A stretch of 64,000 bases of DNA from a bacterium (GTDB lineage Bacteria > Chloroflexota > Dormibacteria > Aeolococcales > Bog-877), in contig JAJYET010000002.1 of the NCBI GenBank assembly GCA_021785655.1, positions 1-64,000 of the forward strand, read 5' to 3'. Below are positions 48,288 through 59,100 of the stretch, piece after piece. How positions within the stretch are numbered: the stretch's first letter is position 1; every line of letters begins with the position of its first letter. The notes below the pieces were generated by a model, which saw nothing but the letters and a program-made list of their open reading frames with translations, did no database searches and had not been told where the DNA came from. Both the position numbers and the translations under genes were made by a program.

Positions 48288-49097
48288 ATGGTCAGGCGCA
48301 CTCCCCCCGATGTCGAGCGCGCCCGCGTCGGCCGGGCTCAGGCGCTCAACCCCTTCCGGGTCCGGCATCCCACCGAAACCACCCGGGAGGATCTCGCCCG
48401 GCGGGCCAGCATCCGGGAGGTGGTCTTCGGAATGCAGGACGGGCTGCTCACCACCCTGGGGCTGACCACGGGCGTCGCCACGGCCACGGCGGGAGCCGCG
48501 GTCTCGCACACCACCATCCTCATCGCGGGGATCGCCGGCGCACTGGCGGGGATGGTTTCGATGGGGACGGGGGCCTATCTGGCCGCCGTGGCGGCGAGAG
48601 ACCTGAAGCAGGCTGCCATCCACCAGGAGCGTGCCGAGCTGGAGAGCCAGCCCCAGGAGGAGCACGAGGAGATGGTGGCCATCCTGGTGGAGAGCGGGGT
48701 TCCCGCCGCCACCGCCGAGGGGCTGAGCCGAGAGCTGGCGCGCTTCCCCCGCCTCTGGGAGCAGACCCACATCGAGAAGGAGCTGGGAATCGCCGGCACC
48801 GACCAGGAGAACCCCGGCCGCGATGCCCTGGTGATGGCGGTCACCTTCCTGGTGGGCTCGGTGGTACCGATCGTCCCCTACGTGGCGCTCGCCGGCATCG
48901 CCGCGGTGCTCCTGTCCCTCGGCCTCTCGGTGCTGGCCCTGGGAGCGGTGGGCGCCGCCAAGTCCAAGGTGGTAGGGCACCCGCTCTGGCGGGGCGCCGT
49001 TCAGGTCATGGGCGTGGGGTGCGCCGCAGCCCTGGCCGGCTATGTTCTGGGGGTCCTGATGCCCCACGTGTTTGGGCTACGACTGCCCCCGGGGTGA
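48288..49097 (+). CDS. VIT1/CCC1-family iron/manganese transporter
   Basis: REVVFGMQDGLLTTLGLTTGVATATAG..ALAGMVSMGTGAYLAAVAARDLKQAAI and C-terminal TM pair. Confidence 0.9.
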   Translation: MVRRTPPDVERARVGRAQALNPFRVRHPTETTREDLARRASIREVVFGMQDGLLTTLGLTTGVATATAGAAVSHTTILIAGIAGALAGMVSMGTGAYLAAVAARDLKQAAIHQERAELESQPQEEHEEMVAILVESGVPAATAEGLSRELARFPRLWEQTHIEKELGIAGTDQENPGRDALVMAVTFLVGSVVPIVPYVALAGIAAVLLSLGLSVLALGAVGAAKSKVVGHPLWRGAVQVMGVGCAAALAGYVLGVLMPHVFGLRLPPG

Positions 49098-50276
49098 TCA
49101 GGCCGCAGCCAGCTCCAGAGTGATCCGGTCCAAGATCTCCATCCCCTCGGGGGTCGCCCGCACCCTCTCCCCCTCCACCTCGAGCCAGCCGTGGGCCGCG
49201 AGCCTCCGGGAGACCGCCAGCAGCCGCTCCTCTCCGACCTCCACCCCCTGAGTGAGCCTCAGCCCCAGGGCCAGCCGCTCCAGGCTCAGCTGGGAGTCGT
49301 CCAGCTGCTCACTAGCCCGGATGCCGGGTGAGCCCTGGCCGACGACTCGGACATAGGTGGCGGCGTCCCGATAGTGCCAGTAGCGGACACCCCGTGCGCC
49401 CTCCACCGGCAGCCCGAGGGCGCCGGCCGCCAGCCCACCCAAGAAACCGTGGGAGCCGGCGCCCAGCGCCAGGTAGGTGCCTCCCTTCCAGTAGTTGAGG
49501 TTGTGGCGCGACTGGCATCCGGGACGGCTGTAGTTCGAAACCTCGTAGCGGGTGAGGCCCGCCGCCTCCAGCCTGGCCCGGGCCGACCGGAGCTGCTCCA
49601 ACGCCACGGCCTCGGCGACCTGCCTGCAGCGTCCTGAGTCCACCAAGCGCCGGGTGGTGGTACCGGGTTCCAGGGTGAGTTCGTAGCAGGAGAGGTGGTC
49701 CGGCTGGAACTGAAGCACCTGGTCCAACCCGCTGAGAAAGGCGGGCGTTGACTGGCCAGGGATGGCGAACATGAGATCACAGCTGACCTGTGGGATGCCG
49801 GATTCGCGCAGCCAGCCCAGGGCATTCAGAGCCAGCGCGGCATCGTGGCCCCGCCCCAACCATCGCAGAGTGGGGTCCCACAGGCTCTGGATCCCCAGCG
49901 AGGCGCGGGTGACCCCCATCCGGGCCCACTCCCGCGCGGCGGCGGGGGAAACCTCCTCAGGGTTGGCCTCCAGGGTCACCTCGCAGCCAGCCGCCAGGGA
50001 GAAGCCGGCGGCCACCGCCTCCATGAGCCGCGCCAGCCGCGCCGGACCAAGCAGGGAGGGAGTGCCCCCGCCGAGGTGGACCGTCTCCAGCGGCTCCGCC
50101 GCCGCCCCCGAGTGGGCCACGAAGACCAGCTCCTCCAACAGGGCGCCCATGTACCGGTCCTGCAGGCCCGGGCCCGAGACCGCGATCGCGAAATCACAGT
50201 AGGCGCAGCGCCGGCGACAGAACGGAAGGTGGACGTAGAGGGACCTGGGGGGACCCGGGAAGCCGTCAGCGGTCAA
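49098..50276 (-). CDS. hemW: Radical SAM HemW-like (coproporphyrinogen III oxidase family)
   Basis: [20 protein letters not shown] (CxxxCxxC), [47 protein letters not shown]. Confidence 0.92.
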   Translation of the reverse strand: MTADGFPGPPRSLYVHLPFCRRRCAYCDFAIAVSGPGLQDRYMGALLEELVFVAHSGAAAEPLETVHLGGGTPSLLGPARLARLMEAVAAGFSLAAGCEVTLEANPEEVSPAAAREWARMGVTRASLGIQSLWDPTLRWLGRGHDAALALNALGWLRESGIPQVSCDLMFAIPGQSTPAFLSGLDQVLQFQPDHLSCYELTLEPGTTTRRLVDSGRCRQVAEAVALEQLRSARARLEAAGLTRYEVSNYSRPGCQSRHNLNYWKGGTYLALGAGSHGFLGGLAAGALGLPVEGARGVRYWHYRDAATYVRVVGQGSPGIRASEQLDDSQLSLERLALGLRLTQGVEVGEERLLAVSRRLAAHGWLEVEGERVRATPEGMEILDRITLELAAA

Positions 50277-52071
50277 TCGTGAGCACCGCCATGAACGCCT
50301 CCTGGGGAATCTCCACGCTCCCCACCCGCTTCATCCGCTGCTTCCCCTCCCGCTGCTTCTCCAGCAGCTTGCGCTTGCGGGTTATGTCGCCCCCATAGCA
50401 CTTGGCCAACACGTCCTTGCGGAGCGCGGGGATGGTCTCCCGGGCCACCACCTTGCCACCCACCGCTGCCTGGAGGGCCACTTCGAAGAGCTGGCGGGGG
50501 ATGACCTCCTTCATGCGCCGGACCAGCCTCTTGCCCTGGCCCTGGGCCTGGCCGCGGTGGACGATGGTGGAGAGGGCGTCCACCGAGTTCCCGGCCACCA
50601 GGACGTCCAGCTTCACCAGCTGCTCAGGGCGGTATCCGGCAAGTTCATAGTCCATGGAGGCGTAGCCCCGGCTGCGCGACTTCAGCTGGTCGTAGAAGTC
50701 ATGGATGATCTCGCCCAGGGGGAGGTCGTAGGTGAGCAGGGCGCGGTCCCCGGCCTGGTACTCCAGGTGGCTGAACTCGCCGCGCCGCTCCTGGCAGAGC
50801 TCCATGATCCCTCCCAGGTACTCCCGGGGCGTCACCACCTCCAGCTTGACGCGGGGCTCCTCGATCGACACCACCTGGGAGGGATCCGGCAGCTGGTCCG
50901 GGTTGTCGATCTCCAGCTGCTGGCCGTCCCTCAGGTTGACGCGATAGGCGACAGAGGGGGCGGTGGTGATGAGCTCCAGATCGAACTCCCGCTCCAGCCG
51001 CTCCTGGACGATCTCCATGTGCAGCAGGCCGAGGAAACCACACCGAAAGCCGAAGCCGAGCGCGGCTGAGGTCTCGGGCTCGAACACCAGGGCCGCGTCG
51101 TTCAGCTGCAGGCGGTCCAGGGCCTCCTTGAGGTCGGGATAGTCGTCGCTGTCGACCGGGAAGAGGCCGGCCCACACCATGGGACTGGCCTGCCGGTACC
51201 CCGGCAGCGGCTCGGTGGCGGGCCGCTGGGCCTCGGTGATGGTGTCCCCCACCTTGCTGTCGCGGACGTTGCGGATGGAGGCCACGAGATAGCCGACCTC
51301 CCCCGCAGCCAGCTCCGCCACCTCCTCCATGCCCGGCCGGAAGCACCCCACCTCGTCCACGGTGAAGACCCCCTGCCCGGCCATCATCCGGATCTGGGTC
51401 CCGGACTCCAGCCGCCCCTCGAAGACCCGGACGTACACCACCACCCCGCGGTAGGGGTCGTACTTGCAATCGAAGATGAGGGCACGGAGTGGCCGGGTTA
51501 CGTCGCCGACCGGGGCCGGAAGGTGGTTGACCACCGCCTCGAGGACCTCTGACACGCCCTGCCCGGTGCGGGCCGAGACCAGGAGGCAGCGCTCCTTGGC
51601 GATACCGATCACGGACTCCACCTCGGCCGCGACCCGCTCGGGATCGGCCTGGGGCAGGTCGATCTTGTTGATGACCGGGACGATCTCCAGGTTCAGCTCC
51701 ATGGCCTTGTAGACGTTGGCCAGGGTCTGAGCCTCGATCCCCTGACTGGCATCCACCACCAAGAGCGCCCCCTCGCAGGCCGCCAGCGCCCGCGAGACCT
51801 CGTACGCGAAGTCGACGTGGCCGGGAGTGTCGATGAGGTTCAGCTCATATTCGAGACCATCCTCGGCGCGGTAGGGCATGCGCACCGCCTGGGCCTTGAT
51901 GGTGATCCCCCTCTCCCGCTCCAGGTCCATGGTGTCCAGCACCTGCTCGGTCATCTCCCTCGGGGCCACGGTCCCGGTGGCCTCCAGGAGCCGGTCGGCC
52001 AGGGTCGACTTTCCGTGATCGATATGGGCGATGATCGAGAAGTTGCGGATCCGCGCGGTCGGGGTGCCCAT
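50266..52071 (-). CDS. lepA: Elongation factor 4 (LepA)
   Basis: [39 protein letters not shown]-terminal [40 protein letters not shown]. Confidence 0.97.
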   Translation of the reverse strand: MGTPTARIRNFSIIAHIDHGKSTLADRLLEATGTVAPREMTEQVLDTMDLERERGITIKAQAVRMPYRAEDGLEYELNLIDTPGHVDFAYEVSRALAACEGALLVVDASQGIEAQTLANVYKAMELNLEIVPVINKIDLPQADPERVAAEVESVIGIAKERCLLVSARTGQGVSEVLEAVVNHLPAPVGDVTRPLRALIFDCKYDPYRGVVVYVRVFEGRLESGTQIRMMAGQGVFTVDEVGCFRPGMEEVAELAAGEVGYLVASIRNVRDSKVGDTITEAQRPATEPLPGYRQASPMVWAGLFPVDSDDYPDLKEALDRLQLNDAALVFEPETSAALGFGFRCGFLGLLHMEIVQERLEREFDLELITTAPSVAYRVNLRDGQQLEIDNPDQLPDPSQVVSIEEPRVKLEVVTPREYLGGIMELCQERRGEFSHLEYQAGDRALLTYDLPLGEIIHDFYDQLKSRSRGYASMDYELAGYRPEQLVKLDVLVAGNSVDALSTIVHRGQAQGQGKRLVRRMKEVIPRQLFEVALQAAVGGKVVARETIPALRKDVLAKCYGGDITRKRKLLEKQREGKQRMKRVGSVEIPQEAFMAVLTIDR

Positions 52072-52157
52072 CTGGACTCCGATTATCCCGAAGGGAAGGT
52101 CGCACCCATCCCGAGCGGAGCCCGCCGGCCCCGCCCCAAGTTAGGATCGAGACGTTC

Positions 52158-52904
52158 ATGGCCAAGACCGAGAGCCCACCTCACCGGATCACCATCCGCC
52201 GGGCCCGTCGGATCGAGGACCTGGAGCAGGTCACCGAGCTTCAGGCGCAGATCTGGGGGTCAGCAGAGGTGGCGGCGCCCAGCTCCCTCCTGAAGGCAAT
52301 CTCGGAGGCCGGCGGGGTGGTCCTGCTGGCCAGGGAAGGCTCCCGCCCGGTGGGATTCGCCTTCGGCTTTCTGGGCAGGGACCGGCACGGACGCCTCTAT
52401 CACCGATCCCATGCCGCCGGAGTGCTGCCGGAGCTGCGCGACGCAGGTGTCGGAAGGTCCCTGAAGGACGCCCAGCGGCATTGGGCTCGCGCCCAGGGCC
52501 TCGACCGGATGGTCTGGACCTTCGATCCCTCGCAGCTGCGCAACGCCCACTTCAATCTGCACCGGCTGGGAGCGGTTGCCCGCCGGCATCACCCCGACTA
52601 CTACGGTCGGCGAACCGACGACCTCAACCAGGGCCGACCCACCGACCGCCTGGTGGTGGAGTGGTTCCTGAACCCGGACCAGGCGGGACGTCTGCGGGCC
52701 CGGCGGCGGCTGGGCGGGCTGGCGATTCCGGTCCCGTCAGGGCTGCTGGAGACCGATCCGCCGCCCCTTGCCGACCTCCTTCGCCTGCGCCAGCGGCTGC
52801 GCCGGGCCCTCGCCGACGGGATGGCCGTCATCGACTACGACCGGGAACGCCGCGCCTATGTGGCGGCGGAACTCCCCCCCGGGTTCCCGCCCCCGGCGGA
52901 GTGA
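52158..52904 (+). CDS. GNAT-superfamily predicted N-acetyltransferase (COG3375-like)
   Basis: ITIRRARRIEDLEQVTELQAQIWG ... GVVLLAREGSRPVGFAFGFLGRDRHGRLYHRSHAAGVLPELRDAGVGRSLKDAQR. Confidence 0.8.
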   Translation: MAKTESPPHRITIRRARRIEDLEQVTELQAQIWGSAEVAAPSSLLKAISEAGGVVLLAREGSRPVGFAFGFLGRDRHGRLYHRSHAAGVLPELRDAGVGRSLKDAQRHWARAQGLDRMVWTFDPSQLRNAHFNLHRLGAVARRHHPDYYGRRTDDLNQGRPTDRLVVEWFLNPDQAGRLRARRRLGGLAIPVPSGLLETDPPPLADLLRLRQRLRRALADGMAVIDYDRERRAYVAAELPPGFPPPAE

Positions 52905-53242
52905 CGCCGGGCCAGCTCCAGCTCACAGATCACATCCATCTCCCCACCGTAGTCGCCCTGGGGGAGCGCCTCCAGGTCGGCCGCCAGCTGCGGCGATGAT
53001 CGGAGCCAGGGGCGCGCCGCGTCCAGGACCTGCTCACGGGAGGCGGGGTAGGCGACCCCACCCAGAGCTCTGAGCAGGGCCAGCCTGAGGTTGCCGACGG
53101 GAACGCCGCGAGGATTGGCGAATCGGGGCCCCTGGAGCCCGACCTCAACCGGAGGCTGGCCCGGAGCGCCGAGCGCCTCCCTCATCAACAGCTCCTCCAA
53201 CGGCACCTTGGGAAGCAGGTCGGAGAGGTCGACGTCAGCCAC
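52856..53242 (-). CDS. DUF2795-like small protein downstream of the chelatase-like cluster
   Basis: LRLALLRALGGVAYPASREQVLDAARPWLRSSPQLAADLEALPQGDYGGEMDVICEL; GTG start proposed at 53242. Confidence 0.55.
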   Translation of the reverse strand: MADVDLSDLLPKVPLEELLMREALGAPGQPPVEVGLQGPRFANPRGVPVGNLRLALLRALGGVAYPASREQVLDAARPWLRSSPQLAADLEALPQGDYGGEMDVICELELARRHSAGGGNPGGSSAAT

Positions 53243-53431
53243 CCTGGTCCACCCTCGGGGGGGCGGGGGGTCGACGCGCCCCAAACCGGCCGCGGTGGAG
53301 GTCCCACCGAAGTGGGAGGACGGTCCCCGCACCGCGACCGGCAACCTCCACCGTATCCCCGGAGCCGACCGATTCACCGCCCCGCGACCTCAGTGTGACG
53401 CAGCCTGCAGCCGGTCGTGACCGGTGAGCCA

Positions 53432-54460
53432 TCAGGCCTCGCCCAGCACCCGGCTGGCTACCTCGGAGACATCGGGTGGGCGCTGGCCGGGATGGCTGCG
53501 CACGCGGTGACTCAGAACCATGGGCGCCACCTCGGCGACCTCGGCTATCCCGGCGCTCCGTCCGCCCCGGAGGGCGGCCAGCGCCTGAGCGGCCTTCCGC
53601 CCGACCAGGTCGGCGCGATGCCCGTCCACGTCGAGGGCGATGGAGAGCCGGGCGATCGCCTCCAGCACCGGCCTGCCCACCTCCACCTGGGGCAGGAGGG
53701 CCATCGCCTCGGCGATCTGCACCCGAAGACGCTCCTCGGCATCCGCCCAGGACGCCTGGAAACCCTCGGGGTCCTCCTCGAAGGCCTCCCGGCGCAGGAC
53801 GATCTCCACCCGCTCGGACAGGTCGGAGATGCCCTCCACGTCGACGCAGAGCCCGAAGCGGTCCAGCAGCTGCGGTCGCAGGTCCCCCTCCTCGGGGTTC
53901 ATGGTTCCCACCAGGATGAAACGTGCCGGATGCCAGACGGAGATGCCCTCGCGCTCCACCACGTTGACCCCCATCGCCGCCGCGTCCAGGAGGACGTCGA
54001 CGATGTGGTCGTCGAGAAGGTTCACCTCGTCGACGTAGAGGATCTGGCGGTTGGCCTCGGCCAGCACCCCCGGCTGAAACCGGCGCTGGCCCGACTGGAT
54101 GGCCGCCTCCAGGTCGATGCTCCCCACCACCCGATCCTCGGAGGCGTTGATGGGAAGTTCCACCACCCGCATCCGCCTGGGCTCCGCGACCAGCTCCTCT
54201 CCGTCCGCCCGGCGCTGCTGGCACTCCAGGCACAGACGCTCTGAGAGCGGGTCACAGCCGTACCGACACCCCCGGATGACCTGGATCTCCGGGAGGAGCC
54301 GAGCCAGCGCCCGGACCGCCGTGGATTTGGCCGTCCCCTTCTGGCCCCGGATCAGAACCCCGCCGATGCTGGGGTTGACGGCGTTCAACTCCAACGCCAG
54401 GCGCATCCGGGTCTGGCCCACAAGGGCGGTGAAGGGGTAGACGCTCCGCGGCTCGCTCAC
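53432..54460 (-). CDS. Magnesium chelatase subunit I-like AAA+ ATPase (ChlI/BchI family)
   Basis: [93 protein letters not shown]. Confidence 0.92.
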   Translation of the reverse strand: MSEPRSVYPFTALVGQTRMRLALELNAVNPSIGGVLIRGQKGTAKSTAVRALARLLPEIQVIRGCRYGCDPLSERLCLECQQRRADGEELVAEPRRMRVVELPINASEDRVVGSIDLEAAIQSGQRRFQPGVLAEANRQILYVDEVNLLDDHIVDVLLDAAAMGVNVVEREGISVWHPARFILVGTMNPEEGDLRPQLLDRFGLCVDVEGISDLSERVEIVLRREAFEEDPEGFQASWADAEERLRVQIAEAMALLPQVEVGRPVLEAIARLSIALDVDGHRADLVGRKAAQALAALRGGRSAGIAEVAEVAPMVLSHRVRSHPGQRPPDVSEVASRVLGEA

Positions 54461-54508
54461 CTCTCGATTGTCGCAGAGGTGCCGCCCCCCTCCCGAGCGG
54501 CGTCCCGG

Positions 54509-56593
54509 TCAGGCGCCCCGGCGGAGGGCTTCGGCCACCGGCCGGAGGATCCCCTGCTCGGTGACGTCGAAGAGGGCGAAGTACTCCCCTCCCAGCCGGC
54601 GGCTGAGGTCCGCACAGGCGTTGAAGTGGTATCCGGCCAGCAGCGGACTCCCGGCCGTCTGGTTGGGGGGAGGGTGGTCGCGAGAGGTGTCGATGACCAC
54701 GGTGTGGATCCGCGCCCGCTGGATCTCGGCGGCGGCGGCCTGCGCCTCGCGCAGCGGCTCGTCCCCCCGAAGGCTGATGTTCCCCCGGCCGTCGCTGATC
54801 AGCACCAGGAGCGGCAGCACCTCCTGGTCGCGGCGCCGCTCCGCCTGGATCAGGTCGAGGGCCGCCACCAGGCCGTGGGTGAGGGGAGTCGTCCCCCCCA
54901 CAGCCAGCCGGCTCAGCTGGCGCTCGGCGAGGTCCACGCTCGAGGTGGGCCGGAGCACGACTCGGGCGCTGCGGCCAGCGAAGGAGACCATCGCCACCCG
55001 GTCCCGGCGGACATACGCCTCCCGGAGGAGGGCCAGGATGGCGCTGCGGGTGGCGTCCATCCTCTGCTCGGCGTCCATGCTGGCCGAGGCGTCGACGAGG
55101 AACACGATCAGGTTGCCGATCCGCCGCTGGCGGACCTTCTGGCGGAGGTCCTGCCGCTCGAGCTGGATCGCTTTCCCGTCGGCGGTAGGGGCCGCGCTGC
55201 GGCGCTCAACCTGGTGGGGAGCGGCAGCCCTCAGGGTGGCGTCCAGAGCCAGGTCGGTGGTCTTCTCCTGCCAGCGGGAGCTCACGTACCGGCCCCGGCG
55301 GTCCTGCGAGGTGGTGCGGCTGCGCCGGCCACTGCCGCGGCGCCGACGGCGCTCATGGGGCAGCTGCAATCGTCCCGCCTCATAGCGTTCCTCCAGCTCC
55401 ACGCTGGCCGCGGGCGGCGCCGGCATCGGTCCCGCCCGGCCCGACGCGGCCTCGCCGGCCGGGCCCGGGGAGCTGGACTGACTTCCCTCGCCCGTCTCCC
55501 CTCCACCCTCCTCTCCGCCTTCCCCGCCTTCCGAAGGCCCAGGCTCGCCGCCCGGGCCCGGGGCGTCGGCCCCCTGGTCCCTTGCGCCCTCCGCCACCGG
55601 CGGCACCCAGCTGCCGGCCACCCTCCGGCGGTGCACCAGGGCCAGCTCGGAGACCTCCATCAGGTCCTGGAGGCCCGCCGGGCGCACCGCCCCGGAGGGC
55701 CCGGGCCGCAGCGCGGCCAGCGCGCGGGACGCCCTCACCATCACCAGGTCGGCACGGTGCCCGACCACCTGCTGATCCACGGCCATCCGGGCAGCGGCCC
55801 GGATCAGATTGCGGGGCAGTTCCACTTCGGGGAGTCGGCGGCGCGCCTCCGCCAGCCGGAAGCGCAGCCCCTCGTCGCCGCTGGCGGGCCCTGCCAGGTC
55901 CAGATCCGACTCCATCACCCGGACCCTCTGCTCGGGGTCCCGGAGCCCTACGACGTCAACGCAGAGCCCGAAGCGGTCCAGCAGCTGGGGGCGCAGCTCC
56001 CCCTCCTCGGGGTTCATGGTCCCAATCAGGATGAAGTGGGAGGGATGGCTGGCGGAGACACCCTCCCGCTCCACGAAGTTGCGCCCGCTGGCGGCGGCGT
56101 CCAGGAGAACGTCGACCAGGTGGTGGTCGAGAAGGTTGACCTCGTCCACGTAGAGGACCTGGCCGTTGGCCTCAGCGAGGACGCCGGGCTGGAACTTCAC
56201 CTCTCCGGAGCTGAGCGCGAACTCCAGGTCAATTGAGCCCACGACCCGGTCCTCGGTGGCTCCCAGGGGCAGCTCCACCATCCCCGTGGGGACCATCTCG
56301 AGAGGCAATTGGCGCCCCCCCTCGGACCGCTTCCGGCACTCATCGCAGAGGTCCCCAGCGGAGGGCCGGCAGTGAAAGCGGCATCCGACCACCACCTCGC
56401 GCGGCGGCAGCACCGCCGCCAGGGCGCGCGCCAGCGTGGACTTGGCGGTGCCCCGCTCGCCCCGGATCAGGACCCCGCCGATCAGCGGGTCCACCGCCGC
56501 CAGCAGCAGCGCGAGCTTCATGCGGTCCTGCCCGACCACCTGGAGGAAGCCCGGTCCCCGGCGGGGCGCCAGGTCGACTTTGGGAAGGCTCAA
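54509..56593 (-). CDS. Magnesium chelatase subunit D-like protein: AAA+ (ChlI-type) + acidic/proline linker + VWA domain
   Basis: Walker A GERGTAKS, Walker [35 protein letters not shown] ... GGTTPLTHGL ... LISDGRGN; TTG start overlapping the upstream TGA (TTGA). Confidence 0.9.
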   Translation of the reverse strand: MSLPKVDLAPRRGPGFLQVVGQDRMKLALLLAAVDPLIGGVLIRGERGTAKSTLARALAAVLPPREVVVGCRFHCRPSAGDLCDECRKRSEGGRQLPLEMVPTGMVELPLGATEDRVVGSIDLEFALSSGEVKFQPGVLAEANGQVLYVDEVNLLDHHLVDVLLDAAASGRNFVEREGVSASHPSHFILIGTMNPEEGELRPQLLDRFGLCVDVVGLRDPEQRVRVMESDLDLAGPASGDEGLRFRLAEARRRLPEVELPRNLIRAAARMAVDQQVVGHRADLVMVRASRALAALRPGPSGAVRPAGLQDLMEVSELALVHRRRVAGSWVPPVAEGARDQGADAPGPGGEPGPSEGGEGGEEGGGETGEGSQSSSPGPAGEAASGRAGPMPAPPAASVELEERYEAGRLQLPHERRRRRGSGRRSRTTSQDRRGRYVSSRWQEKTTDLALDATLRAAAPHQVERRSAAPTADGKAIQLERQDLRQKVRQRRIGNLIVFLVDASASMDAEQRMDATRSAILALLREAYVRRDRVAMVSFAGRSARVVLRPTSSVDLAERQLSRLAVGGTTPLTHGLVAALDLIQAERRRDQEVLPLLVLISDGRGNISLRGDEPLREAQAAAAEIQRARIHTVVIDTSRDHPPPNQTAGSPLLAGYHFNACADLSRRLGGEYFALFDVTEQGILRPVAEALRRGA

Positions 56594-56976
56594 GCGGGGT
56601 CGGGCCCGGTGGCGGTGAGACGCCGCCGCCACTCCGAAGGCAGGGCCACGGTCACGGCTCGGTCCGGCCATCCCACCTCGAGCTCTCCGGGGGGAGTGTC
56701 GGCAAGGGGGGCCAAAAGCAGGGCCACGGCGTTTCCACCTTCTTCCCATCCAGCTCCGGCCACCACCCGGAAGTGCGAGTCGGAGGAGGGGTATCCGATA
56801 CGGGGAGGTGGGGCCGGGGGGAGCCCGGCCTCCCGCACTAGGAGGAGCTGGCAAGTGGGGCCCGCCTCGAGGTCCGCCGGCATCCCGGCCGCCCCCTCCG
56901 GCCCCTCGGTGCTCGGGCAGGGCAGCAGCTCGTGCCCTGACCCCAGGGCGAGTGGCTCCTCTCCCAGCTGCTCCAT
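56590..56976 (-). CDS. Hypothetical protein, first gene of the chelatase-like cluster
   Basis: 128 aa MEQLGEEPLALGSGHELLPCPSTEGPEG...; ATG preceded by TACGAT box 6 nt upstream; stop overlaps the next start. Confidence 0.5.
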   Translation of the reverse strand: MEQLGEEPLALGSGHELLPCPSTEGPEGAAGMPADLEAGPTCQLLLVREAGLPPAPPPRIGYPSSDSHFRVVAGAGWEEGGNAVALLLAPLADTPPGELEVGWPDRAVTVALPSEWRRRLTATGPDPA

Positions 56977-57026
56977 GTCGATATCGTAGATGCGCTGAGG
57001 TGAGGCGCGGAGCACGAGGAGCAGAG

Positions 57027-57683
57027 GTGGGAGAGCCGATCGGCATCATCGGAGGAACGGGTCCCTTGGGGACTGGCCTCGCCCTGCGCTTGGCGGCAGC
57101 CGGGCTGAAAGTGCAGGTGGGCTCCAGAGACTCGGCGCGAGCCGGGGGGGTTGCCGGAAGGCTGAACTCACGGCTGGACGGCACGGGCGCTGAGGTCAGT
57201 GGCGGCCCGAACCACGAGGTGGCAGCCCTCGCGCTGGTGGTGGTCGCCCTCCCCTACGAAGCGGTGCGGACGACCATCCCGGGACTGGCCGGCAAGCTGG
57301 CCGGCAAGGTCGTCGTCTCCACGGCGGTGCCGATGTCATTCGCCTCCCGCGGGCCTGAGCCGCTGCACCCTGAAGCCGGCTCGGCGGCCGAGGAGCTGGC
57401 GGAGCTCTGCCCCGAGTCCCGGGTGGTGGGGGCCTTCCAAACGGTGGCGGCGGGGCAGCTCCTGGACCTTGGGCTGCTGCTCGACGAGGACGTGCTGGTG
57501 GGTGGGGACGACCGGGAGGCGAGAAGGGAGGTGGCGGAGCTGGTTCAGCGAATCGCGGGGCTCCGGGCCGTGGAGTCAGGTCCGCTGACCACCTGCCGAT
57601 ACGCGGAGGGGCTCACGCCCTTGCTTCTGAGGCTGAACCGCTTGCACCACGCCCAGACCGGCATCCGCATCACCGGGCTCTAG
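57027..57683 (+). CDS. npdG: F420-dependent NADP oxidoreductase (NpdG)
   Basis: IGIIGGTGPLGTGLALRLAAAGLKVQVGSRD (Rossmann) and VVSTAVPMSFASRG..VVGAFQTVAAGQLLDL typical of NpdG. Confidence 0.88.
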   Translation: MGEPIGIIGGTGPLGTGLALRLAAAGLKVQVGSRDSARAGGVAGRLNSRLDGTGAEVSGGPNHEVAALALVVVALPYEAVRTTIPGLAGKLAGKVVVSTAVPMSFASRGPEPLHPEAGSAAEELAELCPESRVVGAFQTVAAGQLLDLGLLLDEDVLVGGDDREARREVAELVQRIAGLRAVESGPLTTCRYAEGLTPLLLRLNRLHHAQTGIRITGL

Positions 57684-57704
57684 CGGGGGCAGGCGCACCG
57701 GGCG

Positions 57705-59075
57705 TCAGATGTGAATCGCGGCCCCGTCGGCGGCGAGCACCGCCTCCTTGAGGCTCTCGCTGAGGGTGGGGTGGGCGTGAACCAGCGCCTCGAATTGGTC
57801 GGGCCGGACGCCGGACCACCCGGCCATCACCATCTCGGGCAGAAGCTCGGTAACCTCCGGCCCCACCGCGTGGGTGCCGATGAGCCGTCCGGTCGCCGCG
57901 TCGAACACGGTCTTGACGAAGCCCCCGGTCTCCCCCATGGCGATGGCCTTCCCGCTGGCCGTGAAGGGGAACTTGCCCACCCGCACCTGGAGTCCGCGGG
58001 CCTTCGCCTGCTCCTCGGTGAGGCCCAGCGAGGCCACCTGGGGCTGGCAGTAGGTGCAACGGGGTACCAGATCCACATCGAGGGGCGCGACCTCCCGGCC
58101 GGCTGCGGTCTCCACCGCTATCACCCCCTCCGCGCTGGCCGCGTGGGCCAGCAGGGGGGGGCCAGTCACGTCGCCGATGGCGTACACCCCGGACACGTTG
58201 GTCCGCTGATGCGGGTCGACCGCGATCACCCCCTCCCGCACCTGGACCCCGAGCTCCTCCAGGCCGATCTCCTCGAGGTTGGCCCGCACGCCGGTCGCGG
58301 TCAGCACCATCTCAGCCTCGAGCAGCTCCCCCGACTCCAGGTGCAGGCGCATCCCCTCGGCCGAGCGCTCCGCCCGCTGGATCAGGGCGCCGGCCCGGAC
58401 CTCGATGCCACGGCGCTGGAACTGGCGGTTCACCTCGCGCGAAACCTCGGCGTCCTCTTGGGGGAGGATCCGGTCCAGCGCCTCGACCACGGTCACCCGC
58501 ACCCCGTAGGTGGAGTACACGTCGGCGAACTCCGCGCCGATGGCACCTCCCCCCACGATCACGCAGGAGGCCGGGAGCCGGCGGAGCTCCAGAGCCTGGC
58601 GGTAGGTGAAGACGGTGCGGCCGTCCGGGTCCAGCCCCGGGAGAACCTTGGGGCGCGCCCCGGTGGCGATGATGATCTGGGTGGCGGCGACGGTCTGCCC
58701 GGAGGGCTCGACGCGGATGGTCTGCTCAGAGACCAGCCGACCCCGGCCCCGGACCACCTCGACCCCGTTTTTTTTCATCAGGAAGGCCACCCCTCCCACC
58801 AGCTTGGAGACCACCTCACGGCTCCTGGTGATCGCCGCGTCGAAGTCGGGGGCGACCTCGCCGGTGGAGATACCGAACCGATCGGCCTCCCGGACCAGCC
58901 GCAGCACCTCGGCATTGCGCAGAAGCGCCTTGGAGGGAATGCAACCCCAGTTGAGGCAGATGCCACCCAGGGTCTCCTCCTGCTCCACCAGGGCCACGCT
59001 CATGCCCAACTGGGCGGCCCGGATCGCAGCCACGTATCCCCCCGGCCCGGATCCCAAGATGGCCAGGTCCTTCAT
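57705..59075 (-). CDS. lpdA: Dihydrolipoyl dehydrogenase (E3)
   Basis: AILGSGPGGYVAAIRAAQLG; GGICLNWGCIPSKALL redox motif; C-terminal HAHPTLSESLKEAVL. Confidence 0.96.
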   Translation of the reverse strand: MKDLAILGSGPGGYVAAIRAAQLGMSVALVEQEETLGGICLNWGCIPSKALLRNAEVLRLVREADRFGISTGEVAPDFDAAITRSREVVSKLVGGVAFLMKKNGVEVVRGRGRLVSEQTIRVEPSGQTVAATQIIIATGARPKVLPGLDPDGRTVFTYRQALELRRLPASCVIVGGGAIGAEFADVYSTYGVRVTVVEALDRILPQEDAEVSREVNRQFQRRGIEVRAGALIQRAERSAEGMRLHLESGELLEAEMVLTATGVRANLEEIGLEELGVQVREGVIAVDPHQRTNVSGVYAIGDVTGPPLLAHAASAEGVIAVETAAGREVAPLDVDLVPRCTYCQPQVASLGLTEEQAKARGLQVRVGKFPFTASGKAIAMGETGGFVKTVFDAATGRLIGTHAVGPEVTELLPEMVMAGWSGVRPDQFEALVHAHPTLSESLKEAVLAADGAAIHI

Positions 59076-59100
59076 CGCTTCTCCTCCAGCCGGGACGGGC

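Noticed and set aside
54479-56236. 585-aa plus-strand ORF antisense to the chelatase D-like gene
   Set aside because: Antisense artefact; no family features, low-complexity composition.
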